From CBDDKS01 sp965230335 (GTDB lineage: Bacteria; Pseudomonadota; Gammaproteobacteria; Enterobacterales; Kangiellaceae): a stretch of DNA of 64,000 nucleotides. The translations under genes and the position numbers were made by a program. The notes below the pieces were generated by a model. It made no database searches. It was not told the DNA's origin and saw only the letters and a program-made list of their open reading frames with translations. This document shows, in pieces, positions 34,144-42,861 of this stretch (its first letter is position 1; each line of letters starts with the position of its first letter). The stretch spans positions 1,240,001 to 1,304,000 of the forward strand of contig CBDDKS010000006.1 in the NCBI GenBank assembly GCA_965230335.1. Reading direction: 5' to 3'.

Positions 34144-35964
34144 TTGTCTAATTTAATCAATAAGTTAAGAAACATTGCCATTATTGCTCACGTTGATCAT
34201 GGCAAAACCACTCTCGTCGATAAGCTATTGCAACAATCAGGCATGCTATCGGAACGCGCCGCACCTCAAGAAAGAATCATGGACTCAAATGATCTCGAAA
34301 AAGAGCGCGGTATTACCATATTATCCAAAAACACGGCTATCAACTGGCAGGATTATCGAATCAATATTGTGGATACACCAGGCCATGCTGATTTTGGTGG
34401 TGAAGTTGAACGTATTATGTCGATGGTAGACTCTGTTTTATTATTGGTCGATGCCGTCGATGGCCCTATGCCACAAACCCGTTTTGTCACTCAAAAAGCC
34501 TTTGCTCAAGGTTTAAAACCCATTGTTGTGATTAATAAAATTGATCGACCTGGCGGACGACCAGATTGGGTGATGGATCAAGTGTTCGATTTGTTTGATC
34601 GACTGGGTGCCACAGATGAACAACTTGATTTCCCAGTGATTTATACCTCAGCCTTAAACGGTTATGCGTCGGATGATCCTGAATCACGTGAAGGCGATAT
34701 GACGCCACTGTTTCAAGCCATCGTCGATATTGTCGAGCCACCCAAAGTCGATCCTGACGGACCTTTTCAAATGCAGGTGTCCTCATTGGATTATTCCAGT
34801 TATGTGGGCGCTATTGCTGTTGGGCGTATTACTCGAGGCAGTGTGACACCCAATATGCCTGTGTGTATTTTGGATAATGAAGGCAAGAAGCGAAATGCCA
34901 AAATTGGCCAGGTTCTCGGTTATTTAGGCCTTGAACGTCATCAGGTTGAAAAAGCCACTGCAGGAGACATTATTGCCATTACCGGCATTGAAGCCCCTAA
35001 AATTTCTGAAACCATTTGTGATCTGCAACAGCCAGAATCCTTACCGGCTCTGACAGTGGATGAACCAACAGTGACTATGACTTTTCAGGTCAATAACTCT
35101 CCTTTTGCCGGCAAAGATGGAAAATACCTGACCTCTCGACAAATTCTTGAACGCCTGGAACGTGAACTTATCCATAATGTTGCCTTAAGAGTTGAGCAAA
35201 CAGATGATCCTGATAAATTCAAAGTGTCTGGACGCGGTGAATTGCATCTGTCCGTTTTGATTGAAAATATGCGTCGTGAAGGCTTTGAACTGGCTGTCTC
35301 TCGTCCCGAAGTGATTATGAAAGAAGTCGAGGGTGAAATGCAGGAGCCCTTTGAAATATTAACCATAGATATTGAAGAAGAGCATCAAGGTGCTGTCATT
35401 GAAAAACTCGGGGAACGTAAAGCACTTATGCAAGATATGGTGCCCGATGGCAAAGGACGTGTTCGCATTGACTTTATTGTGCCTTCACGCGGTTTAATTG
35501 GTTTTCAGACAGAATTTCTTACTTTAACATCAGGTAGCGGCCTGATTTACCATACCTTTGAACAATACGACACAGCAATACCCGATGCACTTGGTCAAAG
35601 ACATAATGGTGTGCTTATCAGCAATGGTGATGGTAAGGCTCTGGGTTACGCATTATTTAATCTTCAGGAACGAGGTCGTTTGTTTATTGAACACGGTACG
35701 GAAGTGTATGAAGGCATGGTGATTGGTATTCATGCCAGGGATAATGATCTCACTGTGAATCCACTTAAAGGCAAACAACTCACCAATGTCCGGGCTTCGG
35801 GTACAGATGAAAATATTTTGCTAACGCCACCTATTCGACTGACTTTAGAACAGGCCCTGGAATTTATCGATGATGATGAACTGGTTGAAGTAACACCTGG
35901 TTATATTCGTATTCGTAAAAAGTTTTTGAAAGAGCATGAACGTAAACGAGCTTCTCGGGGATAA
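34144..35964 (+). CDS. typA: Ribosome-associated GTPase BipA/TypA, TTG start
   Basis: 606 residues. Translational GTPase related to EF-G, aiding ribosome assembly and low-temperature or stress growth. G1 AHVDHGKTTL, the switch I region ERGITI, G3 DTPGHADFGG and G4 NKIDRP are intact. Domain order matches BipA (G, II, III, V and the C-terminal domain). Translation must begin at TTG 34144: an in-frame TGA lies at 34126 and AAGG is 8 nt upstream. A nine-codon frame (34125-34151, MKKGLYFV then stop) overlaps the start and might couple or limit initiation. Confidence 0.97.
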   Translation: MSNLINKLRNIAIIAHVDHGKTTLVDKLLQQSGMLSERAAPQERIMDSNDLEKERGITILSKNTAINWQDYRINIVDTPGHADFGGEVERIMSMVDSVLLLVDAVDGPMPQTRFVTQKAFAQGLKPIVVINKIDRPGGRPDWVMDQVFDLFDRLGATDEQLDFPVIYTSALNGYASDDPESREGDMTPLFQAIVDIVEPPKVDPDGPFQMQVSSLDYSSYVGAIAVGRITRGSVTPNMPVCILDNEGKKRNAKIGQVLGYLGLERHQVEKATAGDIIAITGIEAPKISETICDLQQPESLPALTVDEPTVTMTFQVNNSPFAGKDGKYLTSRQILERLERELIHNVALRVEQTDDPDKFKVSGRGELHLSVLIENMRREGFELAVSRPEVIMKEVEGEMQEPFEILTIDIEEEHQGAVIEKLGERKALMQDMVPDGKGRVRIDFIVPSRGLIGFQTEFLTLTSGSGLIYHTFEQYDTAIPDALGQRHNGVLISNGDGKALGYALFNLQERGRLFIEHGTEVYEGMVIGIHARDNDLTVNPLKGKQLTNVRASGTDENILLTPPIRLTLEQALEFIDDDELVEVTPGYIRIRKKFLKEHERKRASRG

Positions 35965-36117
35965 TTTTTTTATCTCCGATAGAAATAACTCTATCCAATA
36001 AAACTATAAAATTATCCAACTTCTGTCTCTCATCTTCATTTTAAGCTAATATCATTCAGGATAGCGTACCATTGCAACAAGTTACCTGATCAGGGTAGCA
36101 CTCTTGAAGGAAACCCT

Positions 36118-37095
36118 ATGCGTATTCTCTATCCAGATATTAAACCTTTTGCCACACATCAACTTGACGTTGGTGATGGGCATAGCCTTTATGTTGAAGA
36201 AAGTGGTTCCGTCAATGGACTCCCTGTACTTTATATTCACGGTGGGCCTGGTACTGGCTCAGCAAGCTACCATAGACGTTTTTTTAATCCTTCAAAATAC
36301 CGCATTATATTATTTGATCAAAGGGGTTGCGGACAATCGCAAGCCGAAGATCTGTTAGCCAACAATACCACACAGGATTTACTCAGTGATATTGATGTGA
36401 TTCGTAACTTTCTCAATATCAAACAATGGATGCTATTTGGTGGTGGCTGGGGGGCAATGCTGTCGCTGCTTTACGCACAAACCCATCCAGAAAATGTCTG
36501 TGGCATGTTATTACACAGTATCTTTCTTGGACGACAGAAAGACATTGACTGGATATTTAAAAATGGTGCTCCAAGATTATTACCGGATTACTGGCATGAG
36601 TTTCTCAGTCAGTTAAGAGCCGAACCCCAGGATAATATTCTTGAATTGCTGTCGGAACGTCTTAACGGTGATGATGAGCTCGCCCGTATGTCAACAGCGA
36701 AAGGCTGGGCAAAATGGTACGCAAAAAGCAGTTTACTACACCAAAGTAATACCTGGATAAAACGCTTTCTTAATCCCCACATTGCTATAGCCACAGCACA
36801 ATTACAAACACATTACTTTCGACAAAATTGTTTTTTGGATGATTATGATTTACTCGAAGAATCAGTAAAATTAACACACATTCCCGGCACTATCATTCAT
36901 GGTCGCTTTGATTTGATTTGTCCTTTTGATTGTGCACAAACATTAAGTCAATATTGGCCTGCCGCAGAACTACAGGTCATTCATGATGCCGGACATGCAA
37001 ATCTTGATCCCGCCTTAACCGATGCATTGGTTCGCGCAACAAAAGATTTGCATAAAATGATTACGAATGATTGGACTGATACAGCGAGTGACTGA
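36118..37095 (+). CDS. Proline iminopeptidase homologue with Ser-to-Gly change at the nucleophile
   Basis: 325 residues, closely resembling bacterial prolyl aminopeptidase (Pip, peptidase S33): oxyanion site HGGPGTGS, DQRGCGQS, and the Asp (about 265, HGRFDLICP) and His (about 293, DAGHANLDP) of the triad. The nucleophile elbow, normally GGSWGS, reads GGGWGA, so residue 110 is Gly (GGC, where AGC would code Ser). It is therefore expected to be inactive as a peptidase, or reassigned. The reading frame is otherwise intact. The last 29 bp overlap dtd, so the two are probably co-translated. Confidence 0.9.
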   Translation: MRILYPDIKPFATHQLDVGDGHSLYVEESGSVNGLPVLYIHGGPGTGSASYHRRFFNPSKYRIILFDQRGCGQSQAEDLLANNTTQDLLSDIDVIRNFLNIKQWMLFGGGWGAMLSLLYAQTHPENVCGMLLHSIFLGRQKDIDWIFKNGAPRLLPDYWHEFLSQLRAEPQDNILELLSERLNGDDELARMSTAKGWAKWYAKSSLLHQSNTWIKRFLNPHIAIATAQLQTHYFRQNCFLDDYDLLEESVKLTHIPGTIIHGRFDLICPFDCAQTLSQYWPAAELQVIHDAGHANLDPALTDALVRATKDLHKMITNDWTDTASD

Positions 37096-37513
37096 TGCCC
37101 GTGTCGAGGTGAATGATCTTGTCATTGGCGAAATACAACAAGGTACACTGGCTTTTATTGCAATAGAACCCAGTGATACTATTAACGAAAGCAAACGCTT
37201 GATTGATCGTATTATTCATTATCGTATTTTTGAAGATAATCAAGGCAAAACGAATTTAAGTTTATTGGATATTAAGGGGGGATTACTTTTGGTGCCACAA
37301 TTCACTTTAGGAGCTGATACCAAAAAAGGCAATCGTCCCAGCTTTAGTTCTGTTGCATCACCCAAAGATGCTGAAAATGCATTTAATGATTGCGTCACTT
37401 ATGCAAAAACCATTTATCACTCAGTAGAACAAGGACAATTTGGTGCAGATATGAAAGTCCATTTATGCAATGATGGACCTATGACATTTTGGCTACAAGT
37501 CACCGCAAAGTAA
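37067..37513 (+). CDS. dtd: D-aminoacyl-tRNA deacylase
   Basis: 148 residues. It removes D-amino acids (and glycine from tRNA-Ala) to protect translation. MIGLIQRVTDARVEV is the family start. The catalytic cleft motif is PQFTL here, where E. coli has SQFTL; the Gly-cis-Pro motif is present in NDGPMTFW. The Ser-to-Pro change may be a natural variant. The start lies inside the iminopeptidase-like gene (29-bp overlap). Confidence 0.95.
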   Translation: MIGLIQRVTDARVEVNDLVIGEIQQGTLAFIAIEPSDTINESKRLIDRIIHYRIFEDNQGKTNLSLLDIKGGLLLVPQFTLGADTKKGNRPSFSSVASPKDAENAFNDCVTYAKTIYHSVEQGQFGADMKVHLCNDGPMTFWLQVTAK

Positions 37514-37610
37514 TTTATTCACCTTTTAAATCAGTAAAAAATAGCATTGACATTTTATGTCGAGCTTTATACAATGATATCAATTACGGAGTCATAAATA
37601 GGAGAACTCA

Positions 37611-37925
37611 ATGATTATTAGTAACTTAGAAACGGTTTCCGGTAAAACAATTGTTCAACATCTCGGTTTAGTGCAAGGCAGTTCTGTTAGAGCCAAACAT
37701 GTCGGAAGAGATATTATGGCAGGTCTAAAAAATATTTTTGGTGGAGAGTTACGTGGTTACACAGAATTACTTCAGGAATCCAGGGAAGAAGCCATGCAGC
37801 GTATGCTGCAACAAGCTGAAGCCATAGGAGCTAACGCCGTTCTTAATGTTCGCTTTTCAACATCATCCGTTGCACAAGGTGCCGCAGAATTGTTCGTTTA
37901 TGGCTCTGCTGTGATACTTGAATAG
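37611..37925 (+). CDS. YbjQ/DUF74 family putative metal-binding protein
   Basis: 104 residues matching the YbjQ fold (GLVQGSSVRAKHVGRDIMAGLKN, of which GRDIMAGLKN and IFGGELRGYTELL are typical, then GANAVLNVRF). Homologues form pentamers and are annotated as heavy-metal-binding, without firm function. AGGAGA precedes the ATG closely. It begins a three-gene operon with a second YbjQ-fold protein and an M48 protease. Confidence 0.9.
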   Translation: MIISNLETVSGKTIVQHLGLVQGSSVRAKHVGRDIMAGLKNIFGGELRGYTELLQESREEAMQRMLQQAEAIGANAVLNVRFSTSSVAQGAAELFVYGSAVILE

Positions 37926-37935
37926 GTTATTTTCA

Positions 37936-38391
37936 ATGTTTGAAATTATTTTCACTTTATCTTTATTGACACTGGGTTATTTTTTCGGAACCCGTTATGA
38001 AAAAATACACTTCAATCAATTAATAAAAAACGAAGATTTATTTCGGAATATTTTAGTTATTCCTGAAAAAAAAATACCTGAGATCTATAAAACTCAAGAG
38101 TATTCCAACAAACTTGTCAGTGGTAATGTTGTTATTTCTGTTGATTATTTTAAACGTTTTCTTGCTGGTTTACGTGCTTTTTTTGGTGGACGGGTGACAT
38201 CTTATGAAACTCTATTAGAAAGAGCACGAAGGGAGGCTGTTTTACGTATGAAACAACAGGCCAAAGATAATAAAGCCATTGCAGTATTTAATTGTAAACT
38301 GGAAACAGCTTCTATATCCAAGGGGGCCGGAGGCGCCATAGGTTCTGTTGAAGTCTATGCTTATGGTACTGCAATTATCCCTAGAACATGA
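37936..38391 (+). CDS. Membrane-anchored YbjQ/DUF74 protein
   Basis: 151 residues from the ATG at 37936. A membrane helix (about 3-20) is followed by a linker and a C-terminal YbjQ domain (about 55-150) with DYFKRFLAGLRAFFGGR and TSYETLLERARREAVLRMK, of which FFGGRVTSYETLLERAR is the key block. It looks like a duplicate of the upstream gene with an anchor added. The stop overlaps the M48 protease start (ATGA). Function is unknown. Confidence 0.85.
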   Translation: MFEIIFTLSLLTLGYFFGTRYEKIHFNQLIKNEDLFRNILVIPEKKIPEIYKTQEYSNKLVSGNVVISVDYFKRFLAGLRAFFGGRVTSYETLLERARREAVLRMKQQAKDNKAIAVFNCKLETASISKGAGGAIGSVEVYAYGTAIIPRT

Positions 38392-39263
38392 ACTATTCAA
38401 ACCCCAAAATACCTGAAGAAATCAATTACAGTAAGGCTAACCCTTTAAAAGAGTTATTCACTCTACTTTCTGGATTCATTATCATCATTGGCACTATTAT
38501 TTTTTTGGTTTACTTTTTTGCTCAATCGTTTGCTCACTTTATTCCTTTCAAATATGAACAAACGATTGCACCTCTTTCAAATATTGTGCTCACTCAGAAT
38601 AATTCTGAAGAACATAACAACAAAACAACTTATTTAAAAGAACTTGGAGAAAAATTAACACAACATATAGAAATGCCTGAGGACATGCAAATTAATATTG
38701 TGCATTCAAACAGTGAGGAAATTAATGCTTTTGCATCATTAAATGGTTTGATTGTTATCAATCAAGGTCTATTGGATTATATAGAATCAGAAAATGAACT
38801 GGCTTTTATTATTGCCCATGAGATAGCACATATCACAGAAAGACATCCGATTAAAGCATTAAGTAGTGGCGTTATTATTTCTCTTGGTTTGTCCATTGTC
38901 ACAGGAAATCTTGAAAATTCAAGTGTAGCACAAACATTCTCATCCGGTATCACAACAACAGCTTTACACTTTAGCCGCCAACAGGAATCAGAAGCAGATA
39001 AACAAGCATTAAATACTCTATACAAAACCTATCATCACACAAAAGGTAGCCAAGATTTTTTCATACGTATTAAGAAAGATGATTTTTACTCGAAATTATT
39101 ATATTTTGGTAGCACTCATCCTTCTCCGCAAGATCGTATTAATGCTTTGGGACAATTGATTAAAAAGATAGATACGTCTTCTACTAAAGATAATGAATGC
39201 CTACCTTTACCTGATTTTTTATCTGATAAAAATCATAAAAATTTATCAGAACAAGAAAAATAA
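38388..39263 (+). CDS. M48 family zinc metalloprotease
   Basis: 291 residues. One N-terminal membrane segment (about 28-50) and an extracytoplasmic protease domain with the zinc motif HEIAH (in IIAHEIAHITERHP) and the third ligand Glu in QQESEADKQA. NAFASLNGLIVINQGLL is the usual M48 block, of which FASLNGLIVINQGLL is most conserved. Related proteases (LoiP, BepA) act on envelope proteins. It is co-transcribed with two YbjQ-fold genes and may process or be controlled by them; that link is inference. Confidence 0.9.
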   Translation: MNYSNPKIPEEINYSKANPLKELFTLLSGFIIIIGTIIFLVYFFAQSFAHFIPFKYEQTIAPLSNIVLTQNNSEEHNNKTTYLKELGEKLTQHIEMPEDMQINIVHSNSEEINAFASLNGLIVINQGLLDYIESENELAFIIAHEIAHITERHPIKALSSGVIISLGLSIVTGNLENSSVAQTFSSGITTTALHFSRQQESEADKQALNTLYKTYHHTKGSQDFFIRIKKDDFYSKLLYFGSTHPSPQDRINALGQLIKKIDTSSTKDNECLPLPDFLSDKNHKNLSEQEK

Positions 39264-39267
39264 ATAT

Positions 39268-41145
39268 TTAAGCTCTATCACCTCTTAGTTCACTGACTTT
39301 CTCAAACAAATATTCCGCGGTTACTTTTTCCGGTGGTACACACTCACCAGCCTCCAGTTCAATTTTAGCCATAAACTTTCTGGGAAATCCTTTCATAGCT
39401 CTGCCATGAAACCGACTAAACCAGCTTCCCCATAATCCCTTCAATGCCATAGGTATCACAGGTACAGGATTTCTTTCGATAATTTTCTCAATACCTTTTT
39501 TAAATTCATTGATATTGCCATCTGTAGTTAACCTGCCTTCTGGAAAAATACAAACCACTTCATCTTTTTCAAGTTTCCTGGCAATTTCATCAAAAGCTGC
39601 TTGCATAAGCTCTTCGTTTTCATGCGCTGGTGCTATAGGAATGGCTTTTGCCATTTTAAATAGTTTACCCATAACAGGAGCTTTAAAAATCGTATGATGC
39701 ATGACAAAACGTACATTTCTTTTACAATAACCACCAATAATGAGTGCATCAACATAACTGATATGATTACAGACAAGTACACAGGCACCATGCTTCGGAA
39801 TAGCTTTCATATTCTTGGTCCTAATACGATAAATCGTATTAACCAATAACCAGGTCACTAACCGGAAAATAAATTCTGGTACCTGGATAAAAATAAAAAT
39901 AGAGATAGCAATATTCATTAATGCAACAATAAAAAATAATTCAGGAATCGTAAAATTCATTAAAACTGCAATTGAAAAAATTCCAGATAATAATACAAAG
40001 AGTGCATTAATAATATTCAGACCAGCAATAATTCGTGAAATATGTTGCTTATCACCTTTATGTTGTATCTGAGCATACAAAGGTACAGTAAATAAACCGC
40101 CACTGACACCTATCATGACCATATTCAATAATATTTTCCAGGTGCCCTCTAATTTTAAAAACTCCATGTAATTATAAACAGCACTTAATCCACTGGCTGT
40201 ATTGGCACTATAAAGCTCATAACTAAATAAGCTTAAGCCAAAAGCACCTATGGGAACTAAGCCCATTTCTATTTTTCCAGCAGATAATTTTTCTGTAATC
40301 AAAGATCCCAAACCTATACCAAAACAAAATAACACATAACATAACGTCGCTACAGATTCATCACCTGCTAACGTTTCTTCTGCATAATTAGGTATTTGTG
40401 TGACATAAACAGCACCGTATCCCCAGAACCATGAAATACCTAACATACATAAGAAAACTGATTTATTTTGTTTGGAAAACTTAAAATTCTGATAAGTTTC
40501 ACTTAAAAAATTCCAATTTATCTTTAAATCAGGAACAACTGCTGGTGTATAAGGAATTTTCTTACTGAGCAAAAAACCTATTAAAGAAACAAAAGTAATG
40601 ACCAGACATAAATAGACGACACCGGCTTTACCCGTTAATAACAAAACACCAGCCAGAATAATACCTAACAGGATAGATAAAAAAGTACTCGTCTCAATGA
40701 GTGCATTACCACCAATCAATTCTTCTTTTTCTAGATGTTGCGGTATATAACCATATTTTATAGGCCCAAAAATACTGGATTGAAATCCCATAAAAAAAAG
40801 CACCGTTAACAATATATAAATATTACTGAAGTAAAACCCCACACAAGCACAGAGCATAATTAAAATTTCAACAAATTTTATTTTTTGTATGAGTTGTGAC
40901 TTCTCATATTTTTCACAAATCTGACCGGCAATTGCTGAAAATAATAAAAAAGGCAATATAAACAACACATTGGCTATATTCGCTAATACTTGATTATTAA
41001 ATGTCAATAAATTAATTGTTTCATAAGAAATCATTATGATTAATGCTTGTTTAAACACATTATCATTAAATGCACCGAGTGATTGTGTGATAAAAAAAGG
41101 AAGAAATTTTTTCTTGCCTAACAGTTGAAATTGATTTTGAGACAT
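39268..41145 (-). CDS. LplT-like MFS flippase fused to PlsC-type acyltransferase
   Basis: 625 residues. The first ~415 form a 12-helix MFS domain starting FFITQSLGAFNDNVFKQALI, close to lysophospholipid transporter LplT. The last ~200 are a PlsC acyltransferase with HX4D NHISYVDAL and FPEGRLT. In many bacteria LplT and Aas act together to re-acylate lysophospholipids, and Aas carries an additional acyl-ACP synthetase domain. That AMP-binding domain is absent here, so the acyl donor would have to come from elsewhere. It is convergent with the M48 gene. Confidence 0.9.
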   Translation of the reverse strand: MSQNQFQLLGKKKFLPFFITQSLGAFNDNVFKQALIIMISYETINLLTFNNQVLANIANVLFILPFLLFSAIAGQICEKYEKSQLIQKIKFVEILIMLCACVGFYFSNIYILLTVLFFMGFQSSIFGPIKYGYIPQHLEKEELIGGNALIETSTFLSILLGIILAGVLLLTGKAGVVYLCLVITFVSLIGFLLSKKIPYTPAVVPDLKINWNFLSETYQNFKFSKQNKSVFLCMLGISWFWGYGAVYVTQIPNYAEETLAGDESVATLCYVLFCFGIGLGSLITEKLSAGKIEMGLVPIGAFGLSLFSYELYSANTASGLSAVYNYMEFLKLEGTWKILLNMVMIGVSGGLFTVPLYAQIQHKGDKQHISRIIAGLNIINALFVLLSGIFSIAVLMNFTIPELFFIVALMNIAISIFIFIQVPEFIFRLVTWLLVNTIYRIRTKNMKAIPKHGACVLVCNHISYVDALIIGGYCKRNVRFVMHHTIFKAPVMGKLFKMAKAIPIAPAHENEELMQAAFDEIARKLEKDEVVCIFPEGRLTTDGNINEFKKGIEKIIERNPVPVIPMALKGLWGSWFSRFHGRAMKGFPRKFMAKIELEAGECVPPEKVTAEYLFEKVSELRGDRA

Positions 41146-41171
41146 AAGAACCTACATTAATATAGAATCAG

Positions 41172-41960
41172 TTAAAACGACCAATTAAAAAAATGGTTAG
41201 CATTTTGAGTAGACAGTTCAGCGAAATCATTAACATCCATATCTTTTAGTTCTGCCACAATTTTTCCAATATAGGGTAACAGACAAGGTTCATTACGCTT
41301 CGTCATCACATCCACAGGTACATTTTTGGGGAATAAAAAAGGAGCATCTGTTTCTATCATAAGTCGATCAGATTGTATTTCAGATATGGCTTCCAGTAAA
41401 TTTTGATTACGTCTTGGATCACAAATCCATCCTGTAACCCCTAAATAACATCCTAGTGTTTGATAAGCGATAGCCTGCGTTTTATCTCCTGTAAAACAAT
41501 GAACGACCTTACCTGATAATGACGTTTCATACTTTTTTAAAAAAGACATCATATCGTCATGAGCATCTCTCTCATGTAGAAAAACAGGCAATTGATATCG
41601 TCCTGCCAATTGTAATTGATATTCAAATACTTCTTTTTGTTGTTCAGGTGTCGAAAAATTCCGATTAAAATCCAAACCACACTCTCCGATAGCAACAACA
41701 TAAGGTGAGTTAATCAATGTTTCAAGGCGTTGCCATGACAGGTTATCCATTTCTTTGGCATCATGAGGGTGACATCCCACCGTCGCTCTCAAATATTGAG
41801 GATAAGCGTCACATAACCGAATGGCTTTTTCACTCTCTTCAGGGTTTGTACCAACAACCAGCATTCTTGTAACGCCAGACTCAATAGCACGTTCAATCAC
41901 CGCTGGAATATCGTCTCTATAGCGGTTATTGGTTAAATTCACACAAATATCTGTCCACAT
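41172..41960 (-). CDS. TatD family metal-dependent hydrolase
   Basis: 262 residues from the ATG at 41960 (MWTDICVNLTNNRY; most homologues start there, so the extra 17 residues from 42011 are rejected). Metal ligands are seen in GECGLDF, FLHERDA, VVHCFTGD and ETDAPFLFP. TatD proteins are 3'-5' exonucleases/deoxyribonucleases. The first ligand pair, normally DxHxN, reads DICVN, so one His is Cys. It is divergent from rpe. Confidence 0.93.
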   Translation of the reverse strand: MWTDICVNLTNNRYRDDIPAVIERAIESGVTRMLVVGTNPEESEKAIRLCDAYPQYLRATVGCHPHDAKEMDNLSWQRLETLINSPYVVAIGECGLDFNRNFSTPEQQKEVFEYQLQLAGRYQLPVFLHERDAHDDMMSFLKKYETSLSGKVVHCFTGDKTQAIAYQTLGCYLGVTGWICDPRRNQNLLEAISEIQSDRLMIETDAPFLFPKNVPVDVMTKRNEPCLLPYIGKIVAELKDMDVNDFAELSTQNANHFFNWSF

Positions 41961-42058
41961 AATCAATACTTTTAATAAAACCTGTCGATAAAACTGGTGG
42001 TAGCCCCACATTATTCAGTAAAATAGAGGATTCATGCAACCATACATTAAATCAGCTT

Positions 42059-42751
42059 ATGCGCCAATCACCTATCATAGCCCCTTCCATATTATCCGCA
42101 GATTTTGCCCGACTGGGAGAAGATACCGAGAAAGTTCTCACATCAGGCGCAGATTGGGTGCATTTTGATGTGATGGACAATCATTATGTACCCAATCTCA
42201 CCATTGGCCCTATGGTTTGTCAAGCACTGCGTGATTACGGTATTACTGCCCCTGTTGATGTGCATTTAATGGTGAAACCCGTTGATAGCCTGATTACAGA
42301 CTTTGCCAAAGCTGGCGCTGATATGATTACATTTCATCCACAGGCATCAGAACATGTTGATCGTAGTTTGCAATTGATTCGAGACCAGGGGTGCCAGGCA
42401 GGCCTGGTACTCAATCCAGCCACCAACCTTCATCATCTGGATTATGTGTTAGATAAACTGGATATGATTTTGCTAATGTCCGTCAACCCTGGATTTGGTG
42501 GACAAAGTTTTATACATTCAACATTAGATAAACTTAAAAAAGTAAGAAAAATCATAGACGACAGTGGTTATGATATTCGACTGGAAGTCGATGGTGGCGT
42601 TAAAGAGAATAATATTGGTGATATCGCCTTAGCAGGTGCCGATACTTTTGTTGCAGGCTCTGCTATTTTTAATAGTCAGGATTATGTGGCAACCATTCAA
42701 AATATGCGTAATAACATCAATGATGCACTGGGATCTATTACTCGCACCTAG
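42059..42751 (+). CDS. rpe: Ribulose-phosphate 3-epimerase
   Basis: 230 residues, TIM barrel of the pentose phosphate pathway interconverting ribulose-5-P and xylulose-5-P. Conserved blocks: APSILSADFARLGE, DWVHFDVMDNHYVPN, VHLMV, HPQA, MSVNPGFGGQSF and EVDGGV. The metal-binding His and Asp residues are in place. gph and trpE, which often follow rpe in gammaproteobacteria, are missing; the next gene is the glutamine amidotransferase. Confidence 0.97.
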   Translation: MRQSPIIAPSILSADFARLGEDTEKVLTSGADWVHFDVMDNHYVPNLTIGPMVCQALRDYGITAPVDVHLMVKPVDSLITDFAKAGADMITFHPQASEHVDRSLQLIRDQGCQAGLVLNPATNLHHLDYVLDKLDMILLMSVNPGFGGQSFIHSTLDKLKKVRKIIDDSGYDIRLEVDGGVKENNIGDIALAGADTFVAGSAIFNSQDYVATIQNMRNNINDALGSITRT

Positions 42752-42759
42752 TTCAATCG

Positions 42760-42845
42760 ACTGATGATTTTTTTTGTCTCTCTGATGAGCCTTCTTTATC
42801 CCGCTGATGGCTCTTTTCCCTCTGATGGCTCTTCCTTTGTATTAC
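42760..42845 (+). repeat. Short CTGATG-type tandem repeats after rpe
   Basis: CTGATGA, CTGATGAGCCTTC, CTGATGGCTCTTTTC and CTGATGGCTCTTCC recur at about 20-bp spacing. They are imperfect and short. It could be slippage, or the remains of a small insertion. Confidence 0.35.
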
Positions 42846-42861
42846 CCAAGTGAATCATCTC

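Noticed and set aside
37067..37243. Ser-to-Pro change in the dtd SQFTL motif as loss of function
   Set aside because: I recall PQFTL in other Dtd proteins, and the Gly-Pro motif is intact, so it is probably a tolerated variant.
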